Positions 11,739 through 23,889 of a DNA stretch of 64,000 bases are shown here, in pieces. Made by a program: the position numbers and the translations under genes. The notes beneath the pieces are model-generated. The model made no database searches and was not told the DNA's origin. It saw only the letters and a list, made by a program, of their open reading frames with translations. Origin of the DNA: Blasia pusilla (taxonomy: Eukaryota > Marchantiophyta > Marchantiopsida > Blasiales); NCBI GenBank assembly GCA_050084515.1, contig CM114271.1, positions 38,874,001-38,938,000 of the forward strand, in the 5' to 3' direction. Each line of letters starts with the position of its first letter. Position 1 is the first letter of the stretch.

Positions 11739-14000
11739 CTAAACATTTGAAATTGGGGCACTTGGAGAATCCTCTACATTTGCAACTTCCAATGGAGTAT
11801 CATCCTTACCTTTCACATATTTCTCTGGATTAGAATACACATATCTAAAGTTAGCAGAATTTTTCCAAAGAATTCTGATTCTACCAACAAATCCTCGTAA
11901 TCAAGTATCTTACCCTCTAAAGCTATCCTGAGAACAACATCTAAATGATTAGTCGTCAATCGATTACGACTTTTTGTTTTGATCAAATTCTGTACAGAGA
12001 AAGCTCTCTCACAAATTGCAGTACTCACACATTGTACTCTAGCAATGTTAGCTAATACAAGCAAATTAGAGAACTTACATTGCAGAGATGGGCTCCAACT
12101 TACCATTGCCCACAAATCTCGAAAGTTTCTATCTTTCCATTGTGTGGTGGCCATGAGCTTAAAGGATTGAAACTCAGACTTCACACTTGCTGAATTCACA
12201 AGAAGTGGTTGCAAGTGATCCCTACAAGGCATTTCCCTTCCAAAATGTGCGCAAAGATCATCCACTTCCTTGCAACCCCAACTATTCAACCCTACTAACC
12301 TTGAGGGCATATGAAGAGGATTCAGAATTTTCATTGCACCTATCAAACTATTATCCCTAAATCTATCATGTAAGGCTACACATACATTCTCAGCAAAGTT
12401 CTTCTGGAAATTTAGAGCAGCCTGTAAATCCTTTCCCGTACGATCTCTCGACATTTCTATGCTATGGAACTTTCTTCCCCTAATCTCAGATTGCAATCGT
12501 TTCAGGTATCCACCAGGAGGTCCAAAATCAGGTAAGAGATGATAACCTGTTTCTTCAGAGAATGTAGAAGCATTCAAGTCATGATTCTCCATTACAAAGT
12601 TCATTGTAATAGAGGCTATCTCAGAATTCACAATACTACCAATAGTACTAACATCTACAAATTTGTATTGGAAAACCTTACTCAAATTAGCAAGGATAAA
12701 CAATATGTTAGCCAAAAAGTACAACTGATAGATCATTTCAAATGATCTGAGCTTGTTGTACATGTTAGTAGCATTACCATCATCTTCAGAGCGGGGAATG
12801 TCCTTGAAATAGGTGAGAACAGATTCCAGGGAGTCGCACAAAGTAGTCAGGGCTTGCCATCGAGACAACCAACGAATTTTATGATATCTCCTCATGACCT
12901 TCTGAGAGTCATTCAACTTCTCTTGCAAAGTTGCAAGAGCACACTTCCTCTTTGAGGACCTTCTAAAGTATCCACTCTGAGAATTCAAGATGGAATCAAT
13001 CTCTATAGATACATCTTTACAACCTGGTCCTTTGGTGGTGTCACTTTGTCAAAGAAGCAAGATTGGTCCTATGTGCAACACAATGTACAGAGAGCAAAAA
13101 TGGGTTTGCTTTCAACTTCAACTGAGATGCTACTCCATTCTGACTACCTACCATAGTTGAGGCTCCGTCTGATCCAAAAGCCACCATCTTTGAACTCTCT
13201 AGTCCCGAGTCCTTGATGAACTCCAAAAGATTGTTAGTAATGGCATGTGAACACTTCTCTGGACATTGCAACAATCCTAAGAACAAATTCTCAACCTGCC
13301 CTTCTAACAAGTAAGTTGCAAACACAACGAGATGGCCCGTTACTGAAATATCAGTGGACTCGTCAATCATGATCCCAAAGAAAGGAGATTGTTGAACTTT
13401 TAAAAGCGTCCTTCTATGCACTACCTGACTGATATAATAACACACATCAGCACAAGTCTTCTCATCTTGGTATAAATCTCGGGTAATTGGTGCATTCACT
13501 GAAAGTAACAACTTACACAGATTCGGGAATTTTGCAAAAGCCAATGATTCCTTGGCGATGAAGTATGCACACTTGAACAATGTTAACAAGGCTTCGTCAC
13601 AAGTCCGATTAGTAGTGGCAATGGCCTTGGCCATCGACCTGTGTCCTATATTAGCAGCCCAAGAAAGTTTCATATGCTCAATCGATTTGCCATGATCTGT
13701 AAAGGCTGAAACCTTACAGTTTATGGCACCATCCCTTGCAAAGGAATTCTTACCATTTCCTTGTCTACAAACCTTACAAAATATTCTACCAGATTCTGCA
13801 TGAAACTCTATCCAGTCAAATAAACTATACCAGACATCCTTCCAAGCCAATTGATTCTTCTCAACTAGACTATTGGAAAGAGTACCAGAATTCCCATTTT
13901 CCCTCCCATCTGAGGACCCTGACCGGCTCGAGTTCTCAGTAAAGTCTTGGCCTACGTCTTTGGCCAACATTTCGCTCATGGTTCGCTGTCTCTTAGCCAT
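11739..14000 (-). pseudogene. hAT-superfamily transposase pseudogene (copy 1)
   Basis: The protein starts at the ATG 13998-14000 (MAKRQRTMSEML). The first half stays open to a TGA at 13041; the rest continues in another frame from about 13030 to 11813, and a further frameshift near 11880 restores a C-terminus ending at 11739. Visible parts: an N-terminal zinc finger (FCKVC ... DHGKSIEH), the first catalytic Asp in MIDESTDIS, a second in FGSDGAS, the SVHCVAHRTNL segment, and a C-terminal hAT dimerisation region with CERAFS, whose Glu is the usual third catalytic residue. It resembles the KIAA1586/ZNF862-type hAT transposases. It aligns along its length with the copy at 19892-22183 but is clearly diverged, so the two are separate insertions. 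Frameshifts make it inactive. I could not find its terminal repeats. Confidence 0.9.
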
Positions 14001-14046
14001 ATCTCAGACAATGAAGGGTTACCAAAGGTTTAGGTCTAAACAAGGA

Positions 14047-14670
14047 CTCGTCTTCTAGACAAGAGCAAAATTGGTTCACATCAAAAGAAAGGTGGCAGCC
14101 AAGAGTCCAAGACTCAGAGCAAAAGGCCGAAGTCAGAAATCCCAAGACTCGGACCTAAATCACTTTCTGTTGCCAAACCCGAGAGCAAAGCTGACCCCGA
14201 ATCAAGATAAAGAACGATAAATAGGGCCTCTGGACTCGCCAGGGCGCCAAACCCGAGAGCAAAGTAGACCCCGAATCCTAAACCTAAACCTTGTCACGAA
14301 AGTGCAATATCCGGAAATATGTAAAGCTGCAAGGCCTCGTCTTCTAGACAAGAGCAAAACTGGTTCACATCAAAAGAAAGGTGGCAGCCAAGAGTCCAAG
14401 ACTCAGAGCAGAAGGCCCAAGTCAAGAAACCCAAGACTCTGACCTAAATCACTTTCTGTTGCCAAACCCGAGAGCAAAGCAGACCCCGAATCAAGATAAA
14501 GAACGATAAATAGGGCCTCTGACTCGCCAGGGTGCCAAACCCGAATGCAAAGCAGACCCCGAATCCTAAGCCTAAACCCTGTCACGAAAGTGTAAACAGC
14601 CCAAACCCTGTCACGAAAGTGTAAACATGAAAGTGTAAACAGCCTAAACCCTATCACGAATGTGTAAACA
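14047..14670. repeat. Tandem duplication, 289-bp period, plus short repeats
   Basis: The sequence starting CTCGTCTTCTAGACAAGAGC at 14047 restarts at 14336 with a few differences, so a 289-bp unit is present nearly twice. The end of the second unit breaks into shorter repeats of AAACCCTGTCACGAAAGTGT with TAAACA (14571-14670). It sits beside the 5' end of the hAT copy 1 transposase and may belong to that element. Confidence 0.85.
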
Positions 14671-15149
14671 TGAAAGCTCAAGAGTAGAGAGCTCTGTCAC
14701 AAAAATATAAAGCTGTAACATAAGATGTGGCCGTCAGACAAATTCGGTGAGAGAGAGAGAGAGATCACGAACTCTAACTTGAGCAAAGCTGGCCGAAATC
14801 AATGGATGCTCGTTCACAGACATACACGAGAGAGAGCCTCCAGTCACAAAATGTAAAGTTGGAAGGCATCGTCTGCTCACGTGGACAGTGGGGCGTGGCT
14901 GCCGTGAGGTCTTTCCTTCCGCGCTAACGATGGAGCTGCGGAGCACCAATAGTATCCGGCTCATCCAAGTAATGCAAAGGTTCAAAAAAAGAAGAAGGGA
15001 TAGTAATGCTACAGGATTGCAGAGTCCGCCTAGCAGGGGAATGGTACAACGGCTGCGCGCACCACGATACGGAGGGAGTGGCGATTCTGGTGAAAGCAGC
15101 CCAACACAGGAAGAATTTTACGAATTACCGCATGGGACACAAGAGTCTG

Positions 15150-15510
15150 GACAGGTGCAAATTAGTGCAAAACAGGTGCAAAAAAGCTAATCACGCTGGA
15201 GTCGCTCGACAGGTGCAAAAAAGCTTATCACACTCGAAGTCGCCGACCGCCGAAGCCGCATAAAGTTGACATACCTGGAGTCCTGACTCCGAGTCTGGAG
15301 TTCGAGCAACTTTGGAAGTTCGCGCATTCGGGGAATGGACCCCCTGCAGTGGCAGCAGCAAGCCCTCGGAGTCTCGGACGATCTGGGAGTCTGCACGCTG
15401 GAGTCTGGACTGTGGAGTTCGGGCAACTTCGGAAGATCGCGCCTTCGGGATTCGGGGAATGGAGCCTCTGCAGCGGCAGCAACAAGCCCTCGGAGTCTCG
15501 GACGAGTGAC
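15150..15510. repeat. GC-rich minisatellite-like repeats
   Basis: Two parts. At 15153-15235 the phrase ACAGGTGCAAAAAAGCT recurs with GGAGTCGCTCG. At 15298-15510 a unit of about 116 to 123 bases (GGAGTTCG-GCAACTT ... AGCCCTCGGAGTCTCGGACG) occurs twice. Overlapping open frames on both strands come from this composition. Confidence 0.75.
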
Positions 15511-16439
15511 GAGTCGGACGCAGGGTCTGGGAGTCTCGGACCTCGGCCACCCGACTCACCCCCACTCAGCGGCAGTGCGGCACTCAGCCACTCACTCGTT
15601 CCCTTCGGCCCTAAATTGCGGCTGCCCTACATCGGACGGCCAAGATCTCCTCATAATGCATCTAACGGTTCTCACGGGATATCCGGTATTCCGACCACCT
15701 GAAAGTGGTCCAGCGAAGACCGACCGCCGTCAAACGCATTCCGGACGGAATCCGGGAGATGTGACCGAAAGCTGCCATATTCCGGCGTAGTCCTCCCGGG
15801 AAACGGCACATTTCCGGCGCAAAAATTGCCGACCATCCAGAAACCGGAATATCCTCTGATGCCGTCGGAATCTTAGCCGGCTAATTTTCCCGGGCGTCGT
15901 CAATTGCTGATTTGAACCGGCCAGCTTTACTGTACTTGCCGGTTCTCCCCGGACGTTGGTTTAGGAGTTCTCAAGTTCTCATCCCCATGAGCGATGGAAG
16001 TTATGACGAGAGCGGCAATCGCAACACAAGTATCTCTCCAATCGAAAAGTCACGAACACCGGGACCGGCCAACCACAAGAGAGTGTACGTTTCACTTTGC
16101 GAAAGTCGACTTTCGAATTTCGAAACTCAATTAGGTCGGATTATTGTTGCGTGGCAATGCGCGCGCGTGCCACTTGTGCACTCACTCGCCTCCAGAGTCC
16201 AGACGCAGTGCGGATTTGGTAATTTCGGTGTGGCTCCGGTGGTTTTTGGGCCTCGTCACGGGCGCAGCGCTGGCCGATGTTACTGGATGATGGTTAGCCG
16301 TCATCGGGTGGCGCACCAGCGCGTAACGCCCGCGCAAAAGTTCCCATCACCGCACGCTCTGAAGAATAATCGTGGACGGCCGCTACGCCTGCCACCACGT
16401 TCGGTGGGCACCACCGTACTATTATTTTCCTCTCTTCTT

Positions 16440-16484
16440 TCCTTCCTTTGTAAGGAAATTGAGAATTTCCTTACAAAGGAAGGA
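16440..16484. repeat. Perfect hairpin, 21-bp arms, 3-base loop
   Basis: CCTTCCTTTGTAAGGAAATT at 16441-16460 and its exact reverse complement at 16464-16483 flank the loop GAG; one more base pair extends the stem on each side. It marks a sharp change from GC-rich to AT-rich sequence. Confidence 0.9.
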
Positions 16485-18115
16485 TACCGACCTGAAACTT
16501 CCCGGTATAATGTGCGTGGGATGTTCGGGCCACGAGACCAAAAAGTCATGCTTTTGGGGAGAATGGGATAGTCAAGAATGTATATTAAGATATGAGTTCG
16601 TTAATACATGTTAAGTAACGTGGTAGATAGTATTTTTAGAATATTGTATTTCTGGAAACGCTTCGTTTTTTATTACTGTTAAGAGACATATTGTAATTTC
16701 TCTGGTTTCAGATTATTTTCAATCCCTTTTATTTTAAATTATAGGAAAATTCAAAATTTTCATTCACAATTAGTTATACAGTTAATGACTTAAAGATTCA
16801 TTTGATCTCTCTTTTGCATTAATATGTCATTCCTCATCTCTCTTTTGAAAAAGTTTAGGTTTCTTTAGACGATTTCCTTCACATTCCTTAGTTAATAAAA
16901 TAGACGAAACCATTAAAGCATAAGTTCTTTCTTTTTTTAATAAAATTCAAATTTTTTCTTTTTTTTCATGTTTTATTTTTTTCTCATTAAATTTTTTAAG
17001 TGGCCTATAATTTTAAATTAAAAGGAAGGAGTCAAGAAATGCACAATGGAATACATGAAGACAATAGCAACAAGCCAGCACAATCACCAACTCAACTAGC
17101 TTCCATATAAAGGGAACACCTCTTCTTAATATGTAAGAGGCTCATTGCTTGACCTATATCGTAGTGATAGGAAGAACACTTTTGTAGGAAAAATCACTTT
17201 TAACTCCGATTCATAACACTAGCTTTGAGAGATTCTGAAATACTTGGAAAAATCCAAAATTTCTAGAAAGTAGAAAGAATTTCTCTTAGAAGTTTCCTTT
17301 GTATGCCTTCCTAGACCTACTTATAGCTTTGACAACTTATAGCTAGTTTTTCTTACTCATGGCACATTTTTCCCCAATGTGGAAAATTTGGATATATTAT
17401 TTAATTATACGGAGTTTAATAAAAACTAGTGTATGCATATCATAGGATATAAAAAATTTATGAAAAATTGTTAACTTTTTCATAAAAGAATCCTCATTTT
17501 AACGGTTTAATGAAAGATATTCAAAACTTTAGAAAATAGAATGATGAATAAGGTTTATGCATATTCCTTTCTAGAAAATTATTATCCAATGCCAAAAGGA
17601 ATCTAGTAAGAATTCAACATAAAAGGAAATAACATAAATGAAAGTGGATGCTTTTGATTTCTTGCCTTTAAGTTGATCAATACTAGATCATGCATACATA
17701 ATATCCCATGCCTAACAAAATATAACTATAGATTTGAGCAAATATTCATATCCCGGAAGGGAAGGAAAACACAAGAATATCATTCTATTATCATCCAAGA
17801 CTTGTGTAATTTTAATTATATGGAATTTCAAAGGCAACATGATCCATAAACCTGCAGTTGTCCAAATACTCATCTCACTCATAATGAATATGAAATCACA
17901 TATTTCCTAACCCTACATAAGTTTCTATTGCTTCTATTCTATTGCTATTGCACAAAAGAGAAAGGTACCTTGTAATTTATTCACCTTTATAAATGAACTC
18001 TAAACTTAGCCATATTTTATGGGCATGTAATTGGGATTAAAATAAGATTTTACAACTCTTATTTATTAACCAATTAGAAGCATATAAAATGTGAGGGTCT
18101 ATATTCATCTATGCA
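16485..18115. other. AT-rich spacer
   Basis: No gene, RNA gene or repeat structure recognised. Composition is strongly AT-rich with frequent homopolymers. Confidence 0.5.
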
Positions 18116-18441
18116 TCTATATTATTATGGGAGAATGCCTCTTCATTTTGTAATTTCCTCTTCTCTTGACACGTGGCATTTTCAGCCAATTGGATTAATC
18201 GCTTTCTAAGCCAATAGGATCGCTCGCTTTGTTGACCAATAGGATCGTTCGAAGTTGATTTAAAAGACAATCAAGAATTTTGAGAGCTAATTAGCATGGC
18301 ACGGGCCTACACTATCTTGACACATGTCCTTTCTTGCCAATAAGATTGTCTAAGACAGCGGGATTATTCGAATTCAATTATGGATGGTAAATCAAAATTA
18401 TCCATTATTTTTAATTTGTGCATCGCACGGGCACTAACTAG
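18116..18441 (+). mobile_element. Short non-autonomous Helitron
   Basis: It begins TCTATATTATTATGGGAGA, a common 5' end of plant Helitrons, and ends GCATCGCACGGGCACTAACTAG, with a GC-rich palindromic patch shortly before the CTAG end. The flanking host bases are A on the left and T on the right, as expected for Helitron insertion between A and T. At 326 bases it has no coding capacity. Internal phrases (CTTGACACGTGGCATTTTCAGCCAAT) recur in diverged form at 53980-54062. Confidence 0.75.
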
Positions 18442-18936
18442 TAAAGTATATTATGCATCCTTCTTTTCTCCACCTAATATTAGAATAGTTGTGGATGCAT
18501 ACTTCTAATTCATCCTTTTAGGATTCCATCCTCATTTAAACAAGGCAATTAAATAAAACCCAAAAATAATCTTAATTAAAGAGATTATTCGCACTCCCAA
18601 TGGAAGTGTAGATGTTTGAATATATGGTCATACGTCTTATTAGGTATTCACGGAAAGTGCATAATTCCTTATGGTACAAATTGAATCCCAAAGTTAAAGG
18701 CACCAAATCATTGAGAAAAGCATGGCTCCAATAAGAAAATCTATCAAAGACACTAGGAATTTCATAGGCAAAAAATCTATTTGTGGATTGTATCATAAAT
18801 GGGCCAAATGGCTAATATGGTGAAATAATATGAATTTCACTACAAAATTAACAACCTATTATAGATATAAATTGATTAGAGTCCTAAAATGGTCTCATGG
18901 TCTGAAATGGCATAACCTTTCTCCCTCACTTCCTCC

Positions 18937-21900
18937 CAAGGCTCGGACAGTACCGGCATCCTTTGTAAAGGCTGCCGGAAAAATTCGAGATTTTCCGATG
19001 GATGCGATTTTGGGCCGGGGACGAAACTGAACAGGAATGAGGAATCGCCGGAAGTGAGCTGCTTCAAGTCACAGAGGCCGGCCGTTTTGAGGAAACCGGT
19101 TGGAATTTCCCGGCAGCGTAACCAGGACTAGTTGAAAGGTGCAGACATTTTCCAATAGGGGAAAGGAGGTGTCGACCCCGACAGGTGTCAAGAGGGTAGT
19201 GGATAAGGGGACAACGTTCATCCAGCCATCCCTTCTAGGGTGCGGATGATCTAACGGCACTCACGGAAATTCACACTTCGGGAGAGAGGGAGTCAGGGGC
19301 CCAGGGGAGTAGGGGTCGAGGCATTTGCAACTCGACTCCCATTTTCTCCTCTCTCCTTTGAGTCCTTCTTGAATGCTCGTCGGACTCTCGGAGACTCCTG
19401 AGCCTCCTTGCTGCTCATCGTGCTGCTCCTCACCGTCCTCATTGCTCCTTGCTGAGGCTTGCTCGTTGCTCACCGTGCTTACCGTGCTTCTCCTGTTCAC
19501 CATGCTGCACTGTTGCTCCTCACCGTCCTCGCTGCTCGTTGCTCGCTGCTTGTCTGCCGTCCTTGGCGCCTCGTTGCTCGTTCTCGGCGCCTCATTTCAG
19601 GCTCGTCATTGTGTTTACTGTTTAATCCTCGCTGCTCTCAGTGCTCATTGCTCTTTGTCCGAAGTTTTTTGACCCTTTCATTGGTAGCTTGGATTCCTTG
19701 AAGTGGGCTTTACTAGTTTGTTGGCAGCACTGCAATCTGGTTTTTCCTTTTGTATTATGAGTAGTTTTTCCCTCTACCTCACAAGGCCTTTCCTTGAATG
19801 CTTGGGTGTTCTTTGGCACACTCGGCCAATTAGACTGTAAACCCTTGAAACCATCCGAGCCTAAACCCTCTACAAAGGGTTTCACAGTAGCATGTATATT
19901 AAAGACTACAAACCTGAACTCTCAGAGTCCCTTATGGAGGATATTTCAGCCAAAAATGCATCTAGGGGTAAGAGACAAAAATCCCTTACTGATCTGGGGT
20001 TTATGAAGAGGACTGTCAGTGAACCAGCAATAGAAACCAACTCATGTGAGGAGATAGATTCTCCTTCAGATCTGACCACTTCAAAGATTGAAGAGAACAA
20101 GAGGCTTTGGAGAGACTCTTTGTTTCAAGCTTTTGAATGGATTGAATTTGAGCCTCACACGGGGAGGGTATTTTGTAAAGTGTCCAAGGACACAGGAGGG
20201 AAATCTATATTTGCCACATCCGGAGCCATCAATGTGAAGATTTCTGCCTTCACAGACCATGGTAAATCCAAGGAACATAAAAGCTGGCTTGGGCTCAGTA
20301 TAGTGGTAGAAAAACTCTTCAGAAAGCTATTGCAAGCACCAATAAAAACTGCGATTTAGTGGTGCTTAATCTATTTCGAGGAGCATACTTCATGGCTAAG
20401 TATAATGTTGCATTTTCCTCATTCCTTGGTCTCTGTGCATTACTCAAATCTGGATCTATGATGCTCACAAAATCGATGTATCAGGATGACAAGACATATG
20501 GACATATGATAACATGTATTAATTTGGTAATTCAAAGATTGCTTCTAGCTAGGGTTAGACTTAGTCCCTTTTACGGAATAATGGTAGATGAATCCACTGA
20601 CATATCGGTAACAGGACACCTCGTTGCCTTTATCACTTACCTTGATGAAGGTCAAGTGAGCACCTACTTCTTAGGATTGATCAAGGTTGTGAACAAGGAT
20701 GCCGAGTCCATTTCAGATTGTTTAGTATCCTTACTTAGGGAATGGGAATTGGATTTTGAGAAGATGGTTGGTTTTGGGTCTGATGGGGCCAGCACTATGG
20801 TAGGTACTAGGAATGGGGTAAGTGCCCGTTTGAAGAGGAATGTTAATCCTTACATGACAAGCGTCCATTGTGTGGCACACCGGACAAACTTAGCTGCTCT
20901 TGCTGTAGCAAAGAGTCCAGGGTGCAAGGAACTTAGTGATGAGGTGGATAACCTTTTGAATTCTGTTGCATTTTATTCCAAGAAGAGTTATGAGAGGAAG
21001 TCTGGTCTCTCTTCTCTACAAGAAGAGCTAAATGATTCTAGGAAAGTCATGAAACGTTATCAGAAGGTCAGATGGCTTAGCAGGTGGCAAGCCGTTACCT
21101 CTTTATGTGATAGTTTAGAATCGGTCATGGTCTACTTCTCTACTGTGAACCCCAAGGAAGATGATGGGGTAGCTTCATATCTTCTAAAGAGGTTAAAGTC
21201 CTTCAAAATGATTTACATTTTATACTTTCTAGCTGACATACTTCATTCTATGGCAATGTTGAGCAAGTTATTCCAGATGAAGTTTGTTGATATATCTAGC
21301 ATTGCTTCTATTGTTTAGACTGAGATAGGACATGTTAGAATGAATTATGTACATGAAAATGTAGATATGAATGCCTATCTCATTTCTCAATCTAGCGGTT
21401 TTCATCTCCTTCCGAACTATGGTCCTAGTGATGGATATTTGCAGCGCTTGCAATCAGAGATAAGGGGTTCTTTCTTTCATTCAATCCAAATGGAAGGATT
21501 TAGAAGAAGTTTTTTTTTTCCAAAGAAATTTTGCTGAGGCCATATGTGTAGCTTTGCAAGAAAGGTTTGAAGACAATAACATCATTGGAGGTTTTAAGAT
21601 CCTCAATCCATCCCAAATGCCTTCTACCATATCTAGTTTAAGAGATTGGGGTGTGAGAGACTTGGAAATATTGAGCTCTTTCTATGGACAGGAAAAAACC
21701 TTGCATGGCAGGGTGAAAAAGCCTCTTCTAGATGGTGCAGCCCTCAAGAATGAATTATTGGCCTTCAAGATTCAGGCCATGACAGAATGGAAGGAGAAGT
21801 CCTTCAAGGACTTATGGTGTATGGTAAGTGGTAGTCCGAGCCTGAAGACTAAGTATGCTAATCTGTGTATTTTAGGTGATATAGCCAGAGTCCAATGTGT

Positions 21901-22615
21901 ATCAACACCATCATGTGAGAGAGCTTCTAGCATTCAAAATGTCATTAAGAATAGGTTAAGAAATAGCTTAACCTCTTATCACTTGGAAGCTTTGCTAAGG
22001 GTTAATATGGAGGGTCCAAATGAGAATTTTGATGTAGATAAGGTCCTCATTTCTGCTATGGACACATGGAAACACTCAAAGGAATATAGATTTGTATATG
22101 CTAATCAAGAGTTGTACATTGTTCCTCCCGTTGTACTTGAAGCTGTTGAGGAAGGTGAGCTTAACCCTGACCCTTCATCCTAGTTTCTCTGCGACTTCAT
22201 TTCATTTTGCAAATGCTTTTAGTAATTATTTATTTTCTGTAGTCAAACCCCTCCTACAAAGAAAGTTCATTTTATGAATATTCCTTGTAGGAAGGGTTCT
22301 TAGCACCTCTCGCCCCCAACTGGTAGGGGGAATTCTGGTTCAACTCCAGCCATAGGGACTTTGTTTATAACCAGAACTAAACTGAAAGGTAGAAAATGTG
22401 ACTGCAAAAAATGGGCATGCCAATTCCAAGCCCATCAAAAAACTGGTGGCTCAAGTTACATGCAGGAAATAACCTTAGAAGGAAAAAAATGTTAGGCAAA
22501 AACTTGAGAAGGTAAAAAATCTTAGGGGGTCGACTGAGAATTATTCCAGAAAACCTAAATATTTTCAGAGACTCGGAAAAAAACTGATGTACTAAAAAAT
22601 ACTGTCCGAGCCCTG
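18937..22615 (+). mobile_element. hAT transposon with defined ends (copy 2)
   Basis: The left end reads CAAGGCTCGGACAGTA (18937-18952) and the right end TACTGTCCGAGCCCTG (22600-22615); these are 16-bp terminal inverted repeats with one mismatch. The 8 bases outside are identical, CTTCCTCC at 18929-18936 and at 22616-22623, a perfect target-site duplication of the length hAT transposons make. The 3,679-bp element holds one transposase gene on the plus strand, now mutated. The intact duplication and near-identical termini argue for a fairly young insertion. Confidence 0.95.
19892..22183 (+). pseudogene. hAT transposase pseudogene (copy 2)
   Basis: It starts at ATG 19892. The first segment stays open to a stop at 20359; the conserved reading resumes in another frame (20359-21318), meets a TAG at 21316-21318, continues in frame after it, shifts again near the eight-T run around 21510, and ends at the stop 22181-22183. 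Key motifs are present: DHGKSKEH of the zinc finger, MVDESTDIS and FGSDGAS with the two catalytic Asp residues, SVHCVAHRTNL, and a C-terminal hAT region with CERASS holding the catalytic Glu. The second zinc-finger cysteine is lost (FCKVS here, FCKVC in copy 1), so DNA binding would also be impaired. At least two frameshifts and one stop make it non-functional although its termini are intact. Confidence 0.92.
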
Positions 22616-23531
22616 CTTCCTCCCCACATGAAGTAAGTAACTACTTGCAAGTACATTCCTTTATTCCAAAATCTCCACCTCCTTTAGAATTAAACATGAT
22701 TGACTCACCACCCATAGGAACCCCCTTCCTTGAATTATAGAGTAGAGGGTAGAACCCTTCAAAAGTTCTAAAACAATAAAAGAGTTAATGAAGTGGAGTA
22801 CCACACGTTACGGACGTGTCAAACTTATTAGGGACTCTTAATGGTCGTGCATGGGAGAGCAATGGTCTCTCTAGATGATAGTAGTCACGACTGTAGATAG
22901 AATGGGAAAGCCACATTTGCTTGTAGTTGGTCCCTACGACAACAACTGTGAGATCCGATGCCATTTTTTTGAGAGTTAAAAAATAGTCTCATACTTTCCG
23001 ACAAACCTGAACTTCTTAATCTATTGTGTGTACTCACTTGAGTCACTAGTGCCAAGCTTGGAGAACTTTCTCAAAACATATATATGAACATGAAAGTTGT
23101 CGGTGCTATACATGATTCTTTGAATCTAACTCCTTATCTTCTTTCTTGATTTAATTTCTTAAAATGACACCTGTCCACTTGGTCCAAAAAGGAGGTAAAG
23201 TAACCCCTACCCCATCCTCTTGAGACGTGTAGATGAGAAAGAGGAGTTTCATGTAATAGGAAGAATTTGAACGTGTCCATCCCGTCCAAAACGAACTCTC
23301 CGGACAAATACAGGCCACGTATGTAAGACTCTAAACCGGGAGTTCTAAAGTTTGAAAGCATCCAAAACAAACATCTGCAGACTGCGATAATGCGTACTTC
23401 TGGAAAGAGGATGGAAGAAACAGGCAGTGTCGTCTGGAATACTCCGGAAAGGAGTTGTCCTCCGCGCCATCTTTCCCGGCCACGGACATATTCTGGGGGT
23501 ACCAAATGAACCAGACAAATTAGATGCCTAT

Positions 23532-23888
23532 GTACACTTTGTTGGACCCCGAGTCTCGTCTCTTTTGATAACTGGGCAGAAATAAATGCTTCATATGTTG
23601 TTCGCACTCAGAAAATTTACGGGCATCAGAATCCATTTGTTCCTTAGGAAGCCGTACTCTTCAAAAGTTTTTTATTTCTCAGTGTAGATTTATGGGCATC
23701 AGAATCATTAGTCCCTTCAAGAACCGTACACTTTGTTGGACCCCGCCACTTTTCAAGGTCGGTAGTGGTCTTTGGATACTTACTCTACGATACTTTCTTC
23801 CTTCGGAAGTCTCTTTCGATAACTGGGCAGAAAAAAATGGCTTCATATGTTATTCGCACTCAGAATCCATGAGTTCCTTAGGAAACTT
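23532..23888. repeat. Direct duplication interrupted by insertion
   Basis: The block GTACACTTTGTTGGACCCC ... GATAACTGGGCAGAAA ... TTCGCACTCAGAA ... GTTCCTTAGGAA occurs at 23532-23657 and again at 23725-23888; the second copy carries about 40 extra bases after GGACCCC. No protein is recognised. A minus-strand frame of 157 codons (23134-23607) overlaps it without a known domain. Confidence 0.75.
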
Positions 23889-23889
23889 T

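Noticed and set aside
15912-16571. Open frame of 219 codons on plus
   Set aside because: No recognisable domain, GC-rich context, and it runs through the perfect hairpin at 16440-16484.
22338-22348. GGTTCAACTCC, resembling a tRNA B box
   Set aside because: No matching A box and no cloverleaf around it; it lies inside the hAT element.
23134-23607. Open frame of 157 codons on minus
   Set aside because: No domain recognised, and part of it lies within a duplicated block; could be chance.
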